Source: a virus
Virus record (IMG/VR): IMGVR_UViG_3300032285_003183
Span: 1-50,433 of that record
Reading direction: 5' to 3' (one strand)
Length of the DNA stretch: 50,433 bases
Both the position numbers and the translations under genes were made by a program. Position 1 is the stretch's first letter. Every line of letters begins with the position of its first letter. Below the pieces are notes generated by a model. That model was not told where the DNA came from. It was given only the letters and a program-made list of their open reading frames with translations, and searched no databases. Shown piece by piece: positions 23,054 through 30,728 of this stretch.

Positions 23054-25449
23054 TACAACGCCTTTCCTAATACATCTAGAACCTTACTAGAAGTAAGTTG
23101 TTTTCCAATTTCTTTAACCATACGTTGTGTTTCCATAACACTTGCTTGAGCAATATGTACTTTCATATTTAAATTAATTACATGGCTTTTTCCACCAGAG
23201 TTATGTGTTCCAACAGAAGAACCAAAGTTCATCTCACTAATTGGTCCACCAACATCCTCATTAAATCCAGAGCTAGTTAATGAAGCACTTAAGCTTGGAC
23301 TTGTTAGGCTTGTAATAGACTTAGTTGAGTGTACTCCGCCCTTTAAACCAGAAGTAACAGACTTAGCTACAGACATGCTTTGGCCAGAAATAGCTCTAGG
23401 CCCTGCTACTGCAGAGGCTGTAACTCCAGATCCAATAGGTGATGCTGGGGCACCGCTTAGATAAGGAGCAGGGTTTACCTTAACACCTTTTTCATCTAAA
23501 ATTTCAAAGTGAAGGTGCGGACCAGTAGAGTTACCTGACCCAACGGCACCGGCTTTACCTCCAGACTTACCTACAACTTGTCCAGGCTTTACCTTTTGTC
23601 CTCTTGAAACATTTACTTGAGACATGTGGGCATAACGAGATGCCGTTCCGTCATCATGTTTTACTTCAATCCAGTTACCATAACCCTTGGCTTCATTACC
23701 TAAAAAGCTTACAGTACCGTCTGTGACAGCAGTAAGAGCACTTCCTACAGGAGTACCAAAGTCCATACCCTTGTGGTTAGAAGAAATTTGTGGGTGGGCA
23801 GAGTTATCTCTTGGTCCAAATGGCGATGTAATTGGGATGCCTTTAGGCACTGGGCTAAAGAAAGCGGAACTAGAAGTTCCACCGGAAGCACCGGTTCCTA
23901 AATTACCGTGATCATGAGGACCACCAGTTGCGTAACCAATTCCACCAGCAATAAGTTCTGGAAGAATAGTTTCACCTAGTCCTGGAATAGCCGCCATAAT
24001 ACCGGCCCATTTTGCTGCGTTACCGGCACGTGATCGGAAGCTACCTTTAGATGAATTTCCTTTAATCAGGCTTCCAGCAATTTGAGTTCCGCCAACTATT
24101 AAGCCGCCCTTTAATAACGAGCCGCCAAGCATCTTTAATCCGCCTGCTAAACCGCCTGCTTCTAAAAGACCGGATAAACCTCCAGCTTTACCAAGAAGTC
24201 CTGCAGCCTTACCACCACCAAGAATTTTAGATAGCAATCTATACTCTAAATATGATTTACCAATTCCTGCAGCCCCACTAGCTAAACCTGAAACTGTTCC
24301 ACCCATACCACCAGCGTTAGGGAAGGTTTGTAAAATTCCTTTAAGGGTCATTAACCCATCATTAACGGGGCCAAGAATATCAGCCATCTTGCTGTAGGCA
24401 TCGTTAAGAGATGCAGCTGTACGAAGAGATGCATCATAACCACCAACTAAACCTTGTTCAGTTGAGGCAAGTTTTCTATTCTCACTAGAGTTATATCGGA
24501 AGTTAGCACGAAGTGGGCTGCTTTGATCCACGCCCATAAGGTTGAGCATCTGATTTGGATCTTTGCTATTCATAGCAGAGCTAAAGTTTTTATCGCTACC
24601 CGCACTAGCACGAGCAATAATACCTGATTGAATCATCTGCATTAATTGCTGATCTCCACCAGTAATCTGTTGGATTGTTGCGTAGCCTTTACTTCCAGGG
24701 TTAAGAACTAAAGCCGCTTGTTGCTTGGTAATCTTTTGACCACGATACAAAAAGCTATATACATCATTAATAATTTGGTTAGGTGGCTTTAGATTTCCTT
24801 GTCGGTCACGAATTTGAATACCGGCACGTAGGAAGCTCATGCCATTCATGGCAGCCATACTGCCTGCAGCCTGCTCATTGCTCATGCCAGACATAGCACT
24901 CATGCCAGCAAGTTGTCCCATAACATTTTTAGAGCTCAATGAACTAGCTGTATAACCACCTTGATACATCAAATTCATAGCAGCCATGGTTGGGCCCATA
25001 GCGCTTGTTGCTCCACCGCCTACTTGACGGTTAGCCTGAAGAATTGCTTGACGAGAAGACATACCACTAAGACCAGCGTATGTGTCAGCGCCCATTCTCT
25101 GAGTAACAGCAGCCATAGTATTAGGCGCCATAGAAGAATAGATTGCCCCACCAAATGTTGCAAGGCCAAGGCCTATGCCAACCTTCTCAGCACGAGTAAA
25201 TTCACCAAGACCAAGACGTCCAGCACCAGGCCTACCAGCAGAAGCTTTTCCTGTAGCAGCTTCGGTTTCCTTAATGGCCTTAGACCATGTGTCAACCATT
25301 TCATCTACAAGTTTTTTAGCTTCTTTAAAGTACTTAATAAAGTTTTTAGGAAGCCCATCAAAATCTACTTGATCAGACATAGATGAAAAAGCATTAGGTT
25401 CGCCATCAGAAGGCGCACTAAAGTTATTGCCTGTTGTGCCTGCTGCCAT
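23053..25449 (-). CDS. Tape measure protein with M23 peptidase domain
   Basis: A 798-aa protein. The first ~510 residues are Ala/Gly/Met-rich and helical with a hydrophobic part (about 380-460), typical of a tape measure, setting tail length. Residues 536-665 form a lysostaphin-type M23 metallopeptidase: zinc ligands H559 and D563 (HKGMDFG), H608 (RYAHMS) and the HLH motif (645-647, GPHLHFEI), all present. A Ser/Ala/Gly linker and a helical C-terminus follow. The peptidase probably opens peptidoglycan during DNA entry. The gene follows the chaperone pair, as usual. Confidence 0.92.
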   Translation of the reverse strand: MAAGTTGNNFSAPSDGEPNAFSSMSDQVDFDGLPKNFIKYFKEAKKLVDEMVDTWSKAIKETEAATGKASAGRPGAGRLGLGEFTRAEKVGIGLGLATFGGAIYSSMAPNTMAAVTQRMGADTYAGLSGMSSRQAILQANRQVGGGATSAMGPTMAAMNLMYQGGYTASSLSSKNVMGQLAGMSAMSGMSNEQAAGSMAAMNGMSFLRAGIQIRDRQGNLKPPNQIINDVYSFLYRGQKITKQQAALVLNPGSKGYATIQQITGGDQQLMQMIQSGIIARASAGSDKNFSSAMNSKDPNQMLNLMGVDQSSPLRANFRYNSSENRKLASTEQGLVGGYDASLRTAASLNDAYSKMADILGPVNDGLMTLKGILQTFPNAGGMGGTVSGLASGAAGIGKSYLEYRLLSKILGGGKAAGLLGKAGGLSGLLEAGGLAGGLKMLGGSLLKGGLIVGGTQIAGSLIKGNSSKGSFRSRAGNAAKWAGIMAAIPGLGETILPELIAGGIGYATGGPHDHGNLGTGASGGTSSSAFFSPVPKGIPITSPFGPRDNSAHPQISSNHKGMDFGTPVGSALTAVTDGTVSFLGNEAKGYGNWIEVKHDDGTASRYAHMSQVNVSRGQKVKPGQVVGKSGGKAGAVGSGNSTGPHLHFEILDEKGVKVNPAPYLSGAPASPIGSGVTASAVAGPRAISGQSMSVAKSVTSGLKGGVHSTKSITSLTSPSLSASLTSSGFNEDVGGPISEMNFGSSVGTHNSGGKSHVINLNMKVHIAQASVMETQRMVKEIGKQLTSSKVLDVLGKAL

Positions 25450-25454
25450 TTACA

Positions 25455-25577
25455 TCACCGCCTTATCCTAGCCGAAGCTCTATCTAGCCAATTAATACGC
25501 TCCCTCATACTGAGTTTACGTATCTCTTCTAATGTCCACCCTGGATATGTTTGGGTTAATAAATCCTGCATATCCAT
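25455..25577 (-). CDS. Tail assembly chaperone C-terminal extension frame
   Basis: A frame in the gap between the chaperone and tape measure genes. It can start alone at ATG 25577 (40 aa, MDMQDLLTQTYPGWTLEEIR then KLSMRERINWLDRASARIRR), but the frame is open further upstream through ANEIDYELL to the end of the chaperone gene. It is therefore best explained as the extension of a +1 frameshift product of about 321 aa. The W-T-x-E-E-I ... L-S-x-R-E-R-x-N-W pattern is typical of tail assembly chaperone T-domains. The stop (TGA, 25455..25457) lies just before the tape measure start. Confidence 0.72.
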   Translation of the reverse strand: MDMQDLLTQTYPGWTLEEIRKLSMRERINWLDRASARIRR

Positions 25578-25599
25578 AAGCAGTTCATAATCAATCTCG

Positions 25600-25611
25600 T
25601 TAGCGAAACAA
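25600..25611 (-). promoter_or_regulatory. Candidate +1 programmed frameshift site TTG TTT CGC TAA
   Basis: The chaperone frame ends TTG-TTT-CGC-TAA. tRNA-Phe can re-pair from TTT (25606..25608) to TTC (25605..25607), moving into the +1 frame that encodes ANEIDYELL and the chaperone extension. The next zero-frame codon CGC and a following stop favour slippage. The UUU-CG context is the same as the influenza A PA-X +1 site. The frame upstream of the slip is closed by TAG, so frame entry can only happen in a window of about 18 bases. Confidence 0.6.
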
Positions 25612-26421
25612 CTCCGCTAAAGTTAGCGGAAGCGGTACCTCCGTGCCGCAAGACTGACATGGTATTTTTATTTCGTTGAGTTGTGGGCCGGGATTTCGGT
25701 TTGTGATCTCCTGAAGAATATCTCTACGGTCTTTAAGACTTAGTTTTCTAACATCATCTAAACCAAGTACTGGCATTCCGTTGATAGATTCAATACAGTT
25801 TTTCAGTAGAATTGTATCCAATTCTGCTGAGGTTTTGTTGGTAGATGTAACGATAGCTTTTTGAGTACTTCCTGTAGGAAGCGCTACTACTACTTCTCCA
25901 ACCTTACATTTAACGGTAAAGGTATGGTCTCCATCAAGCTTCTTGAGGGGCACATCCTTTTCCAAATCTATTTCAAATACCTGCTCTACACCGCAGCTTG
26001 GGCATTCACCAGGTCCTAATTTAATATCAGAACCAAAGGTAGCATTCCTAATTGCTAGCAATAGTAGCTCACGATCCCCAGCATAAAGAGCATCTAATGT
26101 ATCTTTATCTGCCGGCTCATTGCCAATTTTTACTGTTGCTCTTTCCAAGATTGTTAATAGAGCTTTACCCGGATCACCAATCTTAGAGATTAGTTCTTCA
26201 TCTATTCCGTTTAATTCTCTAATTTCTGCTGTAGAGATTAGACCCAAAATTGGATCTAATAGCCCACCCAATAACTCAACATCTGTAGCAGGTGGTGGTG
26301 TAGTAGTAACTTTTGCAGCACTACTAGCCACCACCTGATCAGAAGGATTCATAGCTTTAGCTGCGAGTTCGTTAGCTAAAGCTGGATTGTTTGAAGCACT
26401 TATAGTCGTATCAGTTGTCAT
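25600..26421 (-). CDS. Tail assembly chaperone, gp26/gp51-like
   Basis: A 273-aa protein resembling the T4 gp26/gp51 baseplate-hub/assembly family: IRELNGIDEELISKIGDPGK, LYAGDRELLLLAIRNATFG and two CxxC pairs (C140/C143 CPSC, C255/C258 CQSC) for a structural zinc. The N-terminal 45 residues are Ala/Thr/Pro-rich and look disordered. It lies directly upstream of the tape measure gene, where long-tailed phages encode their G/GT chaperones, usually with a programmed frameshift. A frameshift site is present at its end. Its upstream neighbour is the tube gene. Confidence 0.75.
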   Translation of the reverse strand: MTTDTTISASNNPALANELAAKAMNPSDQVVASSAAKVTTTPPPATDVELLGGLLDPILGLISTAEIRELNGIDEELISKIGDPGKALLTILERATVKIGNEPADKDTLDALYAGDRELLLLAIRNATFGSDIKLGPGECPSCGVEQVFEIDLEKDVPLKKLDGDHTFTVKCKVGEVVVALPTGSTQKAIVTSTNKTSAELDTILLKNCIESINGMPVLGLDDVRKLSLKDRRDILQEITNRNPGPQLNEIKIPCQSCGTEVPLPLTLAELFR

Positions 26422-26441
26422 ATTGTTTACCTTTGTTTAAC

Positions 26442-27062
26442 TTATCGTGATAGGAATGTAGATCCGTCTGCTGAGCCTGCTGCAGTGTATGCTGAAGCGT
26501 ATTGTACATCCCAACCTTCGTGTACTAGAGACATTTCTTCTACCATAAGGGTATTAGCTCCTGCGTCTAGGTTACTGTAGGAAAGTGATGAGATCCAAGC
26601 GTTGTATACCTTGAAGCGAAGTGATGTGTGCTGTTCTTCAGGAAGCTTAGCCTGAGCACCAGCACCAGTATCTGCTTGTGGATTTGGATGGCTTAGAACT
26701 TGAATAGTCAAGTCTGTGCGGAATCCTTGTCCTACACCAGTTGTTAGACTTGGTGTTAGAACTGAGAATAGACGCTTCATCCATTGAGCGTTTGAATCTT
26801 GTCCCAACATTACACCCTTAGAAAGAGTGATTGGGGTGAACGCAGATTGACCAGGGATCTGGTGAACGTTAGTGTTGTATCCACCTTCACGATAGGCAAT
26901 AGGTTCGGTTGTTACGCTTAGACCGGAAAGAGAAACAAAACCCATCTTTAGTGGCTTAGCTCCTTTAGTCCAATCTGAAGTTGCTTCAAATGATACTAGG
27001 AACTTAAAATTACGGACCGGGTCCGTCATTAAGGTACTTAGTAGGTTTTCAGTTGCTGACAT
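26442..27062 (-). CDS. Tail tube protein (gp19-like)
   Basis: A 206-aa member of the T4 gp19 tube family. Characteristic features are the N-terminal PVRNFKFLVSFEATSDW (16-32), GFVSLSGLSVTTEPIAYREG (42-61) and ITLSKGVMLGQDSNAQWMKR, followed by a C-terminal YNAWISSLSYSNLDAGANT and EEMSLVHEGWDV. The protein forms the rings of the inner tube. The gene follows the sheath by 15 bases and is probably highly expressed. Confidence 0.93.
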   Translation of the reverse strand: MSATENLLSTLMTDPVRNFKFLVSFEATSDWTKGAKPLKMGFVSLSGLSVTTEPIAYREGGYNTNVHQIPGQSAFTPITLSKGVMLGQDSNAQWMKRLFSVLTPSLTTGVGQGFRTDLTIQVLSHPNPQADTGAGAQAKLPEEQHTSLRFKVYNAWISSLSYSNLDAGANTLMVEEMSLVHEGWDVQYASAYTAAGSADGSTFLSR

Positions 27063-27077
27063 GTTTTTTTATCTCCT

Positions 27078-28862
27078 TTACGCTGTTGCGTTTCCGGTTA
27101 GTTGTCCAAGCTTAATGACAACGAACTCTGCTGGGTACTCAAGAGCAACGCCTACTTCGATGTTAACTCGACCTGCTTGCATATCTGCAAAAGAGGTGGT
27201 AGTTGCATCGCATTTTACATAGTATGCTTGAGATGGATTTGTTCCACGTAAGCCACCTGATTGCCAGTAAGAAAGCAAGAAGCTGTTCAGGGTAGTACGG
27301 ATCTGAGACCATAGACGTGAGTCATTGTTCTCAAATACTGCAAACGAGGTTAGGTCATTCATAGACTTCTCAATGTAAATCAATGAACGACGAATGTTGA
27401 TGTAGCGGTTATTAGGTGTGTTGTCCAAAGTACGACCACCCATAATAACAATACCTGCACCAGGTACTTGACGGATAGGGTTGATTGGATCAACTGATGT
27501 ATTGATAGCATCTAGTTCAGCATTAGTGAATAGGTGCTCAGTAGATACTGCAAGAGCCATAGTATTGTTTAGACCAGCTGGAGTCTTAGCAGGGCCACGA
27601 GTTGCGTCAGTAGCAATGTATTGTCCTACAACACCTGCACCAGGAGCTTGTAGACGTGTTACGCCAATGCTCTTAGTTGTGTCTGGAATGTAATACCATG
27701 GGTAATATGCAGCTGCAATGTTACCTGTAGTGTTACCAGCAAATACTGCGTATGTTGCTGTTACTTGAGTCTGAGCTGCAGAGACAGATAGTCCTGAAGG
27801 AGTATCAATTACTGCAAAGCAGTCTGTACGGCTAGCTGCATAAGAAACAGCATCTCCGTGGATTTGAGCAGCAAGATCGCTTGTAGATGCATATGGTGCG
27901 TCTGGTGCGTAAATAACTAGTGGGTTATTTACAGAGTCATATGTTGTCCAAGCAGCTGCGTAGTCTGAACGACCAGGTGTTGAACCATCTGTTCCTCCAG
28001 CTAGTGCTACAGGTACAGAAGTTGCAGCAGGATACTTTGAACCATCAATACCTGAAGAAGATACCTTAATAACAGCTGATGGGTTAGAGTTAATTACTGA
28101 AAGAACATAGTTGCGATCAGTACTTGACATGCTTAGGTCTGTGTAAGAATCTACCAAAGTAGAGGTAGAGTTTCCGTTAACAATAGTTGTTTGGTAAACT
28201 TCTAGTCCAAATCGAGCAGCATTTCCTGCAGCTACAATCTTGACTGCATAGTTGCTAGACCAAGACCCTGCGTTAATTGCCTGTAGGGTAAATACAGGGT
28301 TTGAAGCAGTAGTTACTGTAACAGTAGCTGTACCAGAAGCGCCGGTTACAGCAGTTCCTGTAGCAGAGTTTGTAACTGTAAATTGTGAGCCTGAGCGTGT
28401 CGCAATAGTTACATTGCTTAAGTTAAAGGCTGTTGTTGAAAGTCCTGTAATAGATACAGTCTGTCCTACAGAGAAGGTGTTAGTAGCTGTATAAGTGATA
28501 GTTCCACTTGCAGCTGATGCGGCTGTAACAACTGCAGTAGTTGTAGTTGTAGTTCCAGAACCATCTGTGATGGTCAAAGAACCTGCAGTTGCTCCTGATC
28601 CGATTACACGCTTTACATATAGGTTTCGGCCACCATTAGCAAAAAAGTTATAGGCAGCCCAAGTTGTTGGGTATGAGTCGTTCAATCCTCCGAAGGTCTT
28701 AAAGAAATCTGACCATGTACTTACTAGTACTGGTGCAGCAGTAGGACCTTGAGAAAGAGCTCCAGCAAAAGCTCCGACAGCACCGCTGTTATCAGCAGGC
28801 GTCACAGTCTGTGGAAGAGCCACTTCTTGGATATAGACTCCGGGACGGGCAAATGTTGCCAT
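27078..28862 (-). CDS. Contractile tail sheath protein
   Basis: A 594-aa sheath. The N-terminus (RPGVYIQEVALPQTVTPADN, 6-25) and the C-terminal half (PGAGIVIMGGRTLDNTPNNR, YINIRRSLIYIEKSMND, GRVNIEVGVALEYPAEFVV) are diagnostic. An extra beta domain occupies about 108-182, inserted after TDGSGTTTTT. It resembles domains in baseplate J and the large fibre, and probably decorates the outside of the sheath. This gene defines the phage as a myovirus type. Confidence 0.96.
   Translation of the reverse strand: MATFARPGVYIQEVALPQTVTPADNSGAVGAFAGALSQGPTAAPVLVSTWSDFFKTFGGLNDSYPTTWAAYNFFANGGRNLYVKRVIGSGATAGSLTITDGSGTTTTTTAVVTAASAASGTITYTATNTFSVGQTVSITGLSTTAFNLSNVTIATRSGSQFTVTNSATGTAVTGASGTATVTVTTASNPVFTLQAINAGSWSSNYAVKIVAAGNAARFGLEVYQTTIVNGNSTSTLVDSYTDLSMSSTDRNYVLSVINSNPSAVIKVSSSGIDGSKYPAATSVPVALAGGTDGSTPGRSDYAAAWTTYDSVNNPLVIYAPDAPYASTSDLAAQIHGDAVSYAASRTDCFAVIDTPSGLSVSAAQTQVTATYAVFAGNTTGNIAAAYYPWYYIPDTTKSIGVTRLQAPGAGVVGQYIATDATRGPAKTPAGLNNTMALAVSTEHLFTNAELDAINTSVDPINPIRQVPGAGIVIMGGRTLDNTPNNRYINIRRSLIYIEKSMNDLTSFAVFENNDSRLWSQIRTTLNSFLLSYWQSGGLRGTNPSQAYYVKCDATTTSFADMQAGRVNIEVGVALEYPAEFVVIKLGQLTGNATA
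28317..28541 (-). repeat. Inserted beta module in the sheath gene
   Basis: Encodes residues of about 108-182: TAASAASGTITYTATNTFSV, GQTVSITGL and FNLSNVTIAT, then FTVTNSATGTAVTG. It is the same family as the baseplate J insertion (17304..17510) and the fibre modules. The flanking sheath sequence rejoins cleanly at VFTLQAINAGSWSS. Confidence 0.6.
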
Positions 28863-28912
28863 TCGGGTTTACTCCTTAGGGTTAGGTTGTTTTCTTAGGT
28901 TGGCCAAATTGT

Positions 28913-29518
28913 TTAGTGATTAAATACCGTAGATTGATAGTTGTACAATGTATTAACACTTAACACTTCATAGACATCAGTTAACTGGTCTGGGAATAGT
29001 TCTGCGCTTATACGGATGTTGTAGACATTGCTAAAGAGGCGTTTGCCACCTTCAGTAGTATCTCTTTTTGAGAACCCTAGCATATCCAGACGACGCATAG
29101 TATTGTCTTCTGGGATGGTGAGTTGCCCAAATCTAAAAGGTAGTCTACCAGGTGCAAACAACTTAGCCATAATCTGACGATCATGACGAGGCTGACGAGA
29201 CCATGTGGAGACTTGGTAGATTAGATCTACCGGGATAGGAAAGTTAACTGGTTGGTTTAAGGAACCGTCTTCGTTAGTATTTGGTGTGGTTCCTTCTGGG
29301 GTATAGGTAAGATTTACGCTACCCCTATGAGCACGCTCTACATCCTCACGCACACCTACTAAATCTAGGGTGATATAAGGATAGCTCTGTTGACGGATAT
29401 CTTTATCTGGCTGTCCATAATAGACAGCTACAGGGCGGGAAGCATTTCCACCATCAGATACAGTAAGTCCTGAAAGAAGAGTCTTAAGAGCTGCGTCTTC
29501 ATTAATAATAAAAGGCAT
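28913..29518 (-). CDS. Tail terminator / neck protein candidate
   Basis: A 201-aa protein immediately upstream of the sheath gene, the usual place for a tail terminator. It has a beta-rich alternating pattern (RPVAVYYGQP, SYPYITLDLVGV, FPIPVDLIYQVSTWSRQ), a helix around HDRQIMAKLFAPGRL and a closing YNIRISAEL strand, similar in layout to small tail-completion proteins. I have no firm family. It starts at ATG 29518 in a TAATG overlap. It probably caps tube or sheath and joins the head. Confidence 0.65.
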   Translation of the reverse strand: MPFIINEDAALKTLLSGLTVSDGGNASRPVAVYYGQPDKDIRQQSYPYITLDLVGVREDVERAHRGSVNLTYTPEGTTPNTNEDGSLNQPVNFPIPVDLIYQVSTWSRQPRHDRQIMAKLFAPGRLPFRFGQLTIPEDNTMRRLDMLGFSKRDTTEGGKRLFSNVYNIRISAELFPDQLTDVYEVLSVNTLYNYQSTVFNH

Positions 29519-29787
29519 TATTTAACCCCCAACATGAATGTTCTAATAGCTGGTGATGGAGGAACTTTTTGAGTGCCGTACTCTAGTGTAAGTACAATCT
29601 CTTGTAAGCTTTGTGGATAGGAGACAGTATGATTTACCCCATCATGAGATATTGTGAGGTTGTCTGTCACTTCTGAAGGCCACCCATATGATCCTGCATG
29701 GGTGCGAAGTTTTTGTGTGTACTCTGCTACTACTCTCTGCTCTTCCGCAGTAATTATGGAGTTAAGAAGTTTTCTGAAACTAGCCAC
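29518..29787 (-). CDS. Neck/connector protein candidate
   Basis: An 89-aa protein that I start at GTG 29787 (VASFRKLLNSIITAEE), overlapping the end of the 53-aa gene upstream; the frame is open further to a TTG at 29826. It has an N-terminal helix and a beta-rich C-terminal part ending LEYGTQKVPPSPAIRTFMLG, a motif I associate with HK97 gp10-like neck proteins. It is next to the tail terminator candidate. The assignment is by position and general pattern. Confidence 0.62.
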   Translation of the reverse strand: MASFRKLLNSIITAEEQRVVAEYTQKLRTHAGSYGWPSEVTDNLTISHDGVNHTVSYPQSLQEIVLTLEYGTQKVPPSPAIRTFMLGVK

Positions 29788-29941
29788 GATTACGGAGCCA
29801 TTTCGATAGCAAAAACCCTGCAGCAAAACCTAGAACGACTTTCTTACCACCGTTCTGGTCAAGGCTGGCTAAGCCACGAGCAAACTCCTGTTTATCGGCA
29901 TCAGTCTCTTCACGAGATAGCCGTTGAGCTAAATTAATCAT
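29780..29941 (-). CDS. 53-aa protein with hydrophobic C-terminus
   Basis: The ATG at 29941 has a perfect GGAGG ATTT ribosome-binding site, so the gene is convincing. The peptide starts MINLAQRLSREETDADKQEF, is charged, and ends with a single hydrophobic stretch (KKVVLGFAAGFLLSKWLRNR), possibly a membrane anchor or a virion-packing helix. It overlaps the next gene's GTG start by 8 bases. Not recognised. Confidence 0.7.
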   Translation of the reverse strand: MINLAQRLSREETDADKQEFARGLASLDQNGGKKVVLGFAAGFLLSKWLRNRG

Positions 29942-30012
29942 AAATCCTCCATGGGAAGGCGCAGGGTGTTACAAGCAGGGTTCCGGATTACTCCGGCGTC
30001 AATAGCAATCAT
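29938..30012 (-). CDS. Possible 24-aa leader ORF
   Basis: An open frame from ATG 30012 (MIAIDAGVIRNPACNTLRLP then MEDL) ends in an ATGA overlap with the next gene's start, the junction style used throughout this genome. It lies just downstream of the strong terminator and has no ribosome-binding site. It may be a leader peptide or chance. Confidence 0.3.
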   Translation of the reverse strand: MIAIDAGVIRNPACNTLRLPMEDL

Positions 30013-30016
30013 AAAG

Positions 30017-30040
30017 CAAAAGAGCCCCTTTCGGGGCTCT
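30017..30040 (-). terminator. Intrinsic terminator after the Lys-rich cluster
   Basis: On the minus strand an 8-bp GC-rich stem (30021..30028 with 30033..30040, AGAGCCCC paired) closes a 4-base GAAA loop and is followed by TTTT (30017..30020). It lies 5 bases after the stop of the 65-aa Lys-rich gene, so transcription from the small-protein cluster should mostly end here. A perfect CCGGA..TCCGG repeat lies at about 29982..29995 downstream. Confidence 0.85.
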
Positions 30041-30045
30041 AAAGC

Positions 30046-30243
30046 TTACTTCTTTTTCTTAACCTTCTTGGCCAAAGCCTTATCCATCTTCTCGTCTTCT
30101 TTACGAGTAGGGTGCTTCTTGTCCATCTTCTTATCCGCAGCTTCAAACTTCTTCTTCTGAGCTGGGGTCATACCCTTTTCAAGCTTCTTATCTTGCTTCT
30201 TGTCTGCCTTCTTTTCCTTAGCAGATTCTTTGTGATGTGACAT
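30046..30243 (-). CDS. 65-aa very Lys-rich protein
   Basis: A protein dominated by Lys, Glu and Asp (MSHHKESAKEKKADKKQDKK at the start, ending KVKKKK). It should be highly charged and helical or disordered, and could bind nucleic acid or the capsid interior. It starts at ATG 30243 in a TAATG overlap with the EF-hand gene upstream and is followed by the terminator. It is part of a run of four tiny basic proteins. Function unknown. Confidence 0.72.
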   Translation of the reverse strand: MSHHKESAKEKKADKKQDKKLEKGMTPAQKKKFEAADKKMDKKHPTRKEDEKMDKALAKKVKKKK

Positions 30244-30404
30244 TACTTCTTCTTTCGTAGGGCGGCAAAGTCGGATCCTTCTAGCTTGCCGTTTTTGTTT
30301 TTATCAAGCTTTTTTTGTTTAGCTGTGAGCGGCTTCTTGCCACCCTTCTTGCATGCACCTTTGCAGTTTGGCTTTGAACAGCCACATCCACATGATTTAC
30401 ACAT
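30243..30404 (-). CDS. 53-aa Cys-rich, EF-hand-loop protein
   Basis: The N-terminus MCKSCGCGCSKPNCKGACKK has six Cys in 18 residues, metallothionein-like, then Lys-rich sequence, then a canonical EF-hand calcium loop at 34-45: D34, N36, N38, G39, L41, D45 within DKNKNGKLEGSD, followed by FAALRKKK. The single loop suggests metal-dependent dimerisation or a structural Ca site. Both ends have TAATG junctions, so the gene is convincing. I do not recognise a family. Confidence 0.72.
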   Translation of the reverse strand: MCKSCGCGCSKPNCKGACKKGGKKPLTAKQKKLDKNKNGKLEGSDFAALRKKK

Positions 30405-30610
30405 TATTTCTTACCTTTCGTATGGGGGTTCTTCTTATGCCATTCTTTAGTAGCTTTGACACCTTGCTTAATTGTCTTAGCGCCAGCTTTTTTTGTCAGG
30501 TTAATCTTATCCCACTTAGGGTCATTCTTACCAGCATGGTCGACTATAACATCGCCCTTTTTGTTCTTCTTAACCTCGTGGACTTTGCCACTAACCTTTA
30601 GTTTTGCCAC
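30404..30610 (-). CDS. 68-aa basic protein
   Basis: A Lys-rich protein (MAKLKVSGKVHEVKKNKKGD, KKAGAKTIKQGVKATKEWHK, then KKNPHTKGKK) starting with GTG at 30610, which overlaps the end of the upstream gene by 20 bases. It has one beta-like start (KVSGKVHEV) and a helix. It could be a DNA-binding or capsid-interior protein. It ends with TAATG into the Cys-rich EF-hand gene. Confidence 0.68.
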   Translation of the reverse strand: MAKLKVSGKVHEVKKNKKGDVIVDHAGKNDPKWDKINLTKKAGAKTIKQGVKATKEWHKKNPHTKGKK

Positions 30611-30728
30611 TCTTCTTCACCTTCTTTGGTAGCTTCTTACCTTTGGGGGTATGCTCTTCCCACTTTTCTGCCATCTTTGGGTCGTTAGCGTACATCCATT
30701 TACGCTGTGACTGAGACTTGAAAGGCAT
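30591..30728 (-). CDS. 45-aa basic protein with FKSxxQRKWM motif
   Basis: The peptide MPFKSQSQRKWMYANDPKMA then EKWEEHTPKGKKLPKK is a motif I recall from many phage and bacterial small proteins (F-K-S-x-x-Q-R-R/K-x-M-x, then M-A-x-x-W, then K-K-L-P). The ATG at 30728 is in a TAATG overlap with the upstream gene. Its role is not established, but it is often found near structural genes. It is the first of the four basic small proteins. Confidence 0.72.
   Translation of the reverse strand: MPFKSQSQRKWMYANDPKMAEKWEEHTPKGKKLPKKVKKSGKTKG

Noticed and set aside
29942-30016. tRNA or promoter in the terminator-to-gene gap
   Set aside because: A GGTTCC-GGATTACTCCGG stretch resembles a T-arm, but no acceptor or anticodon stem fits. 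No good -10 with a matching -35 was seen.
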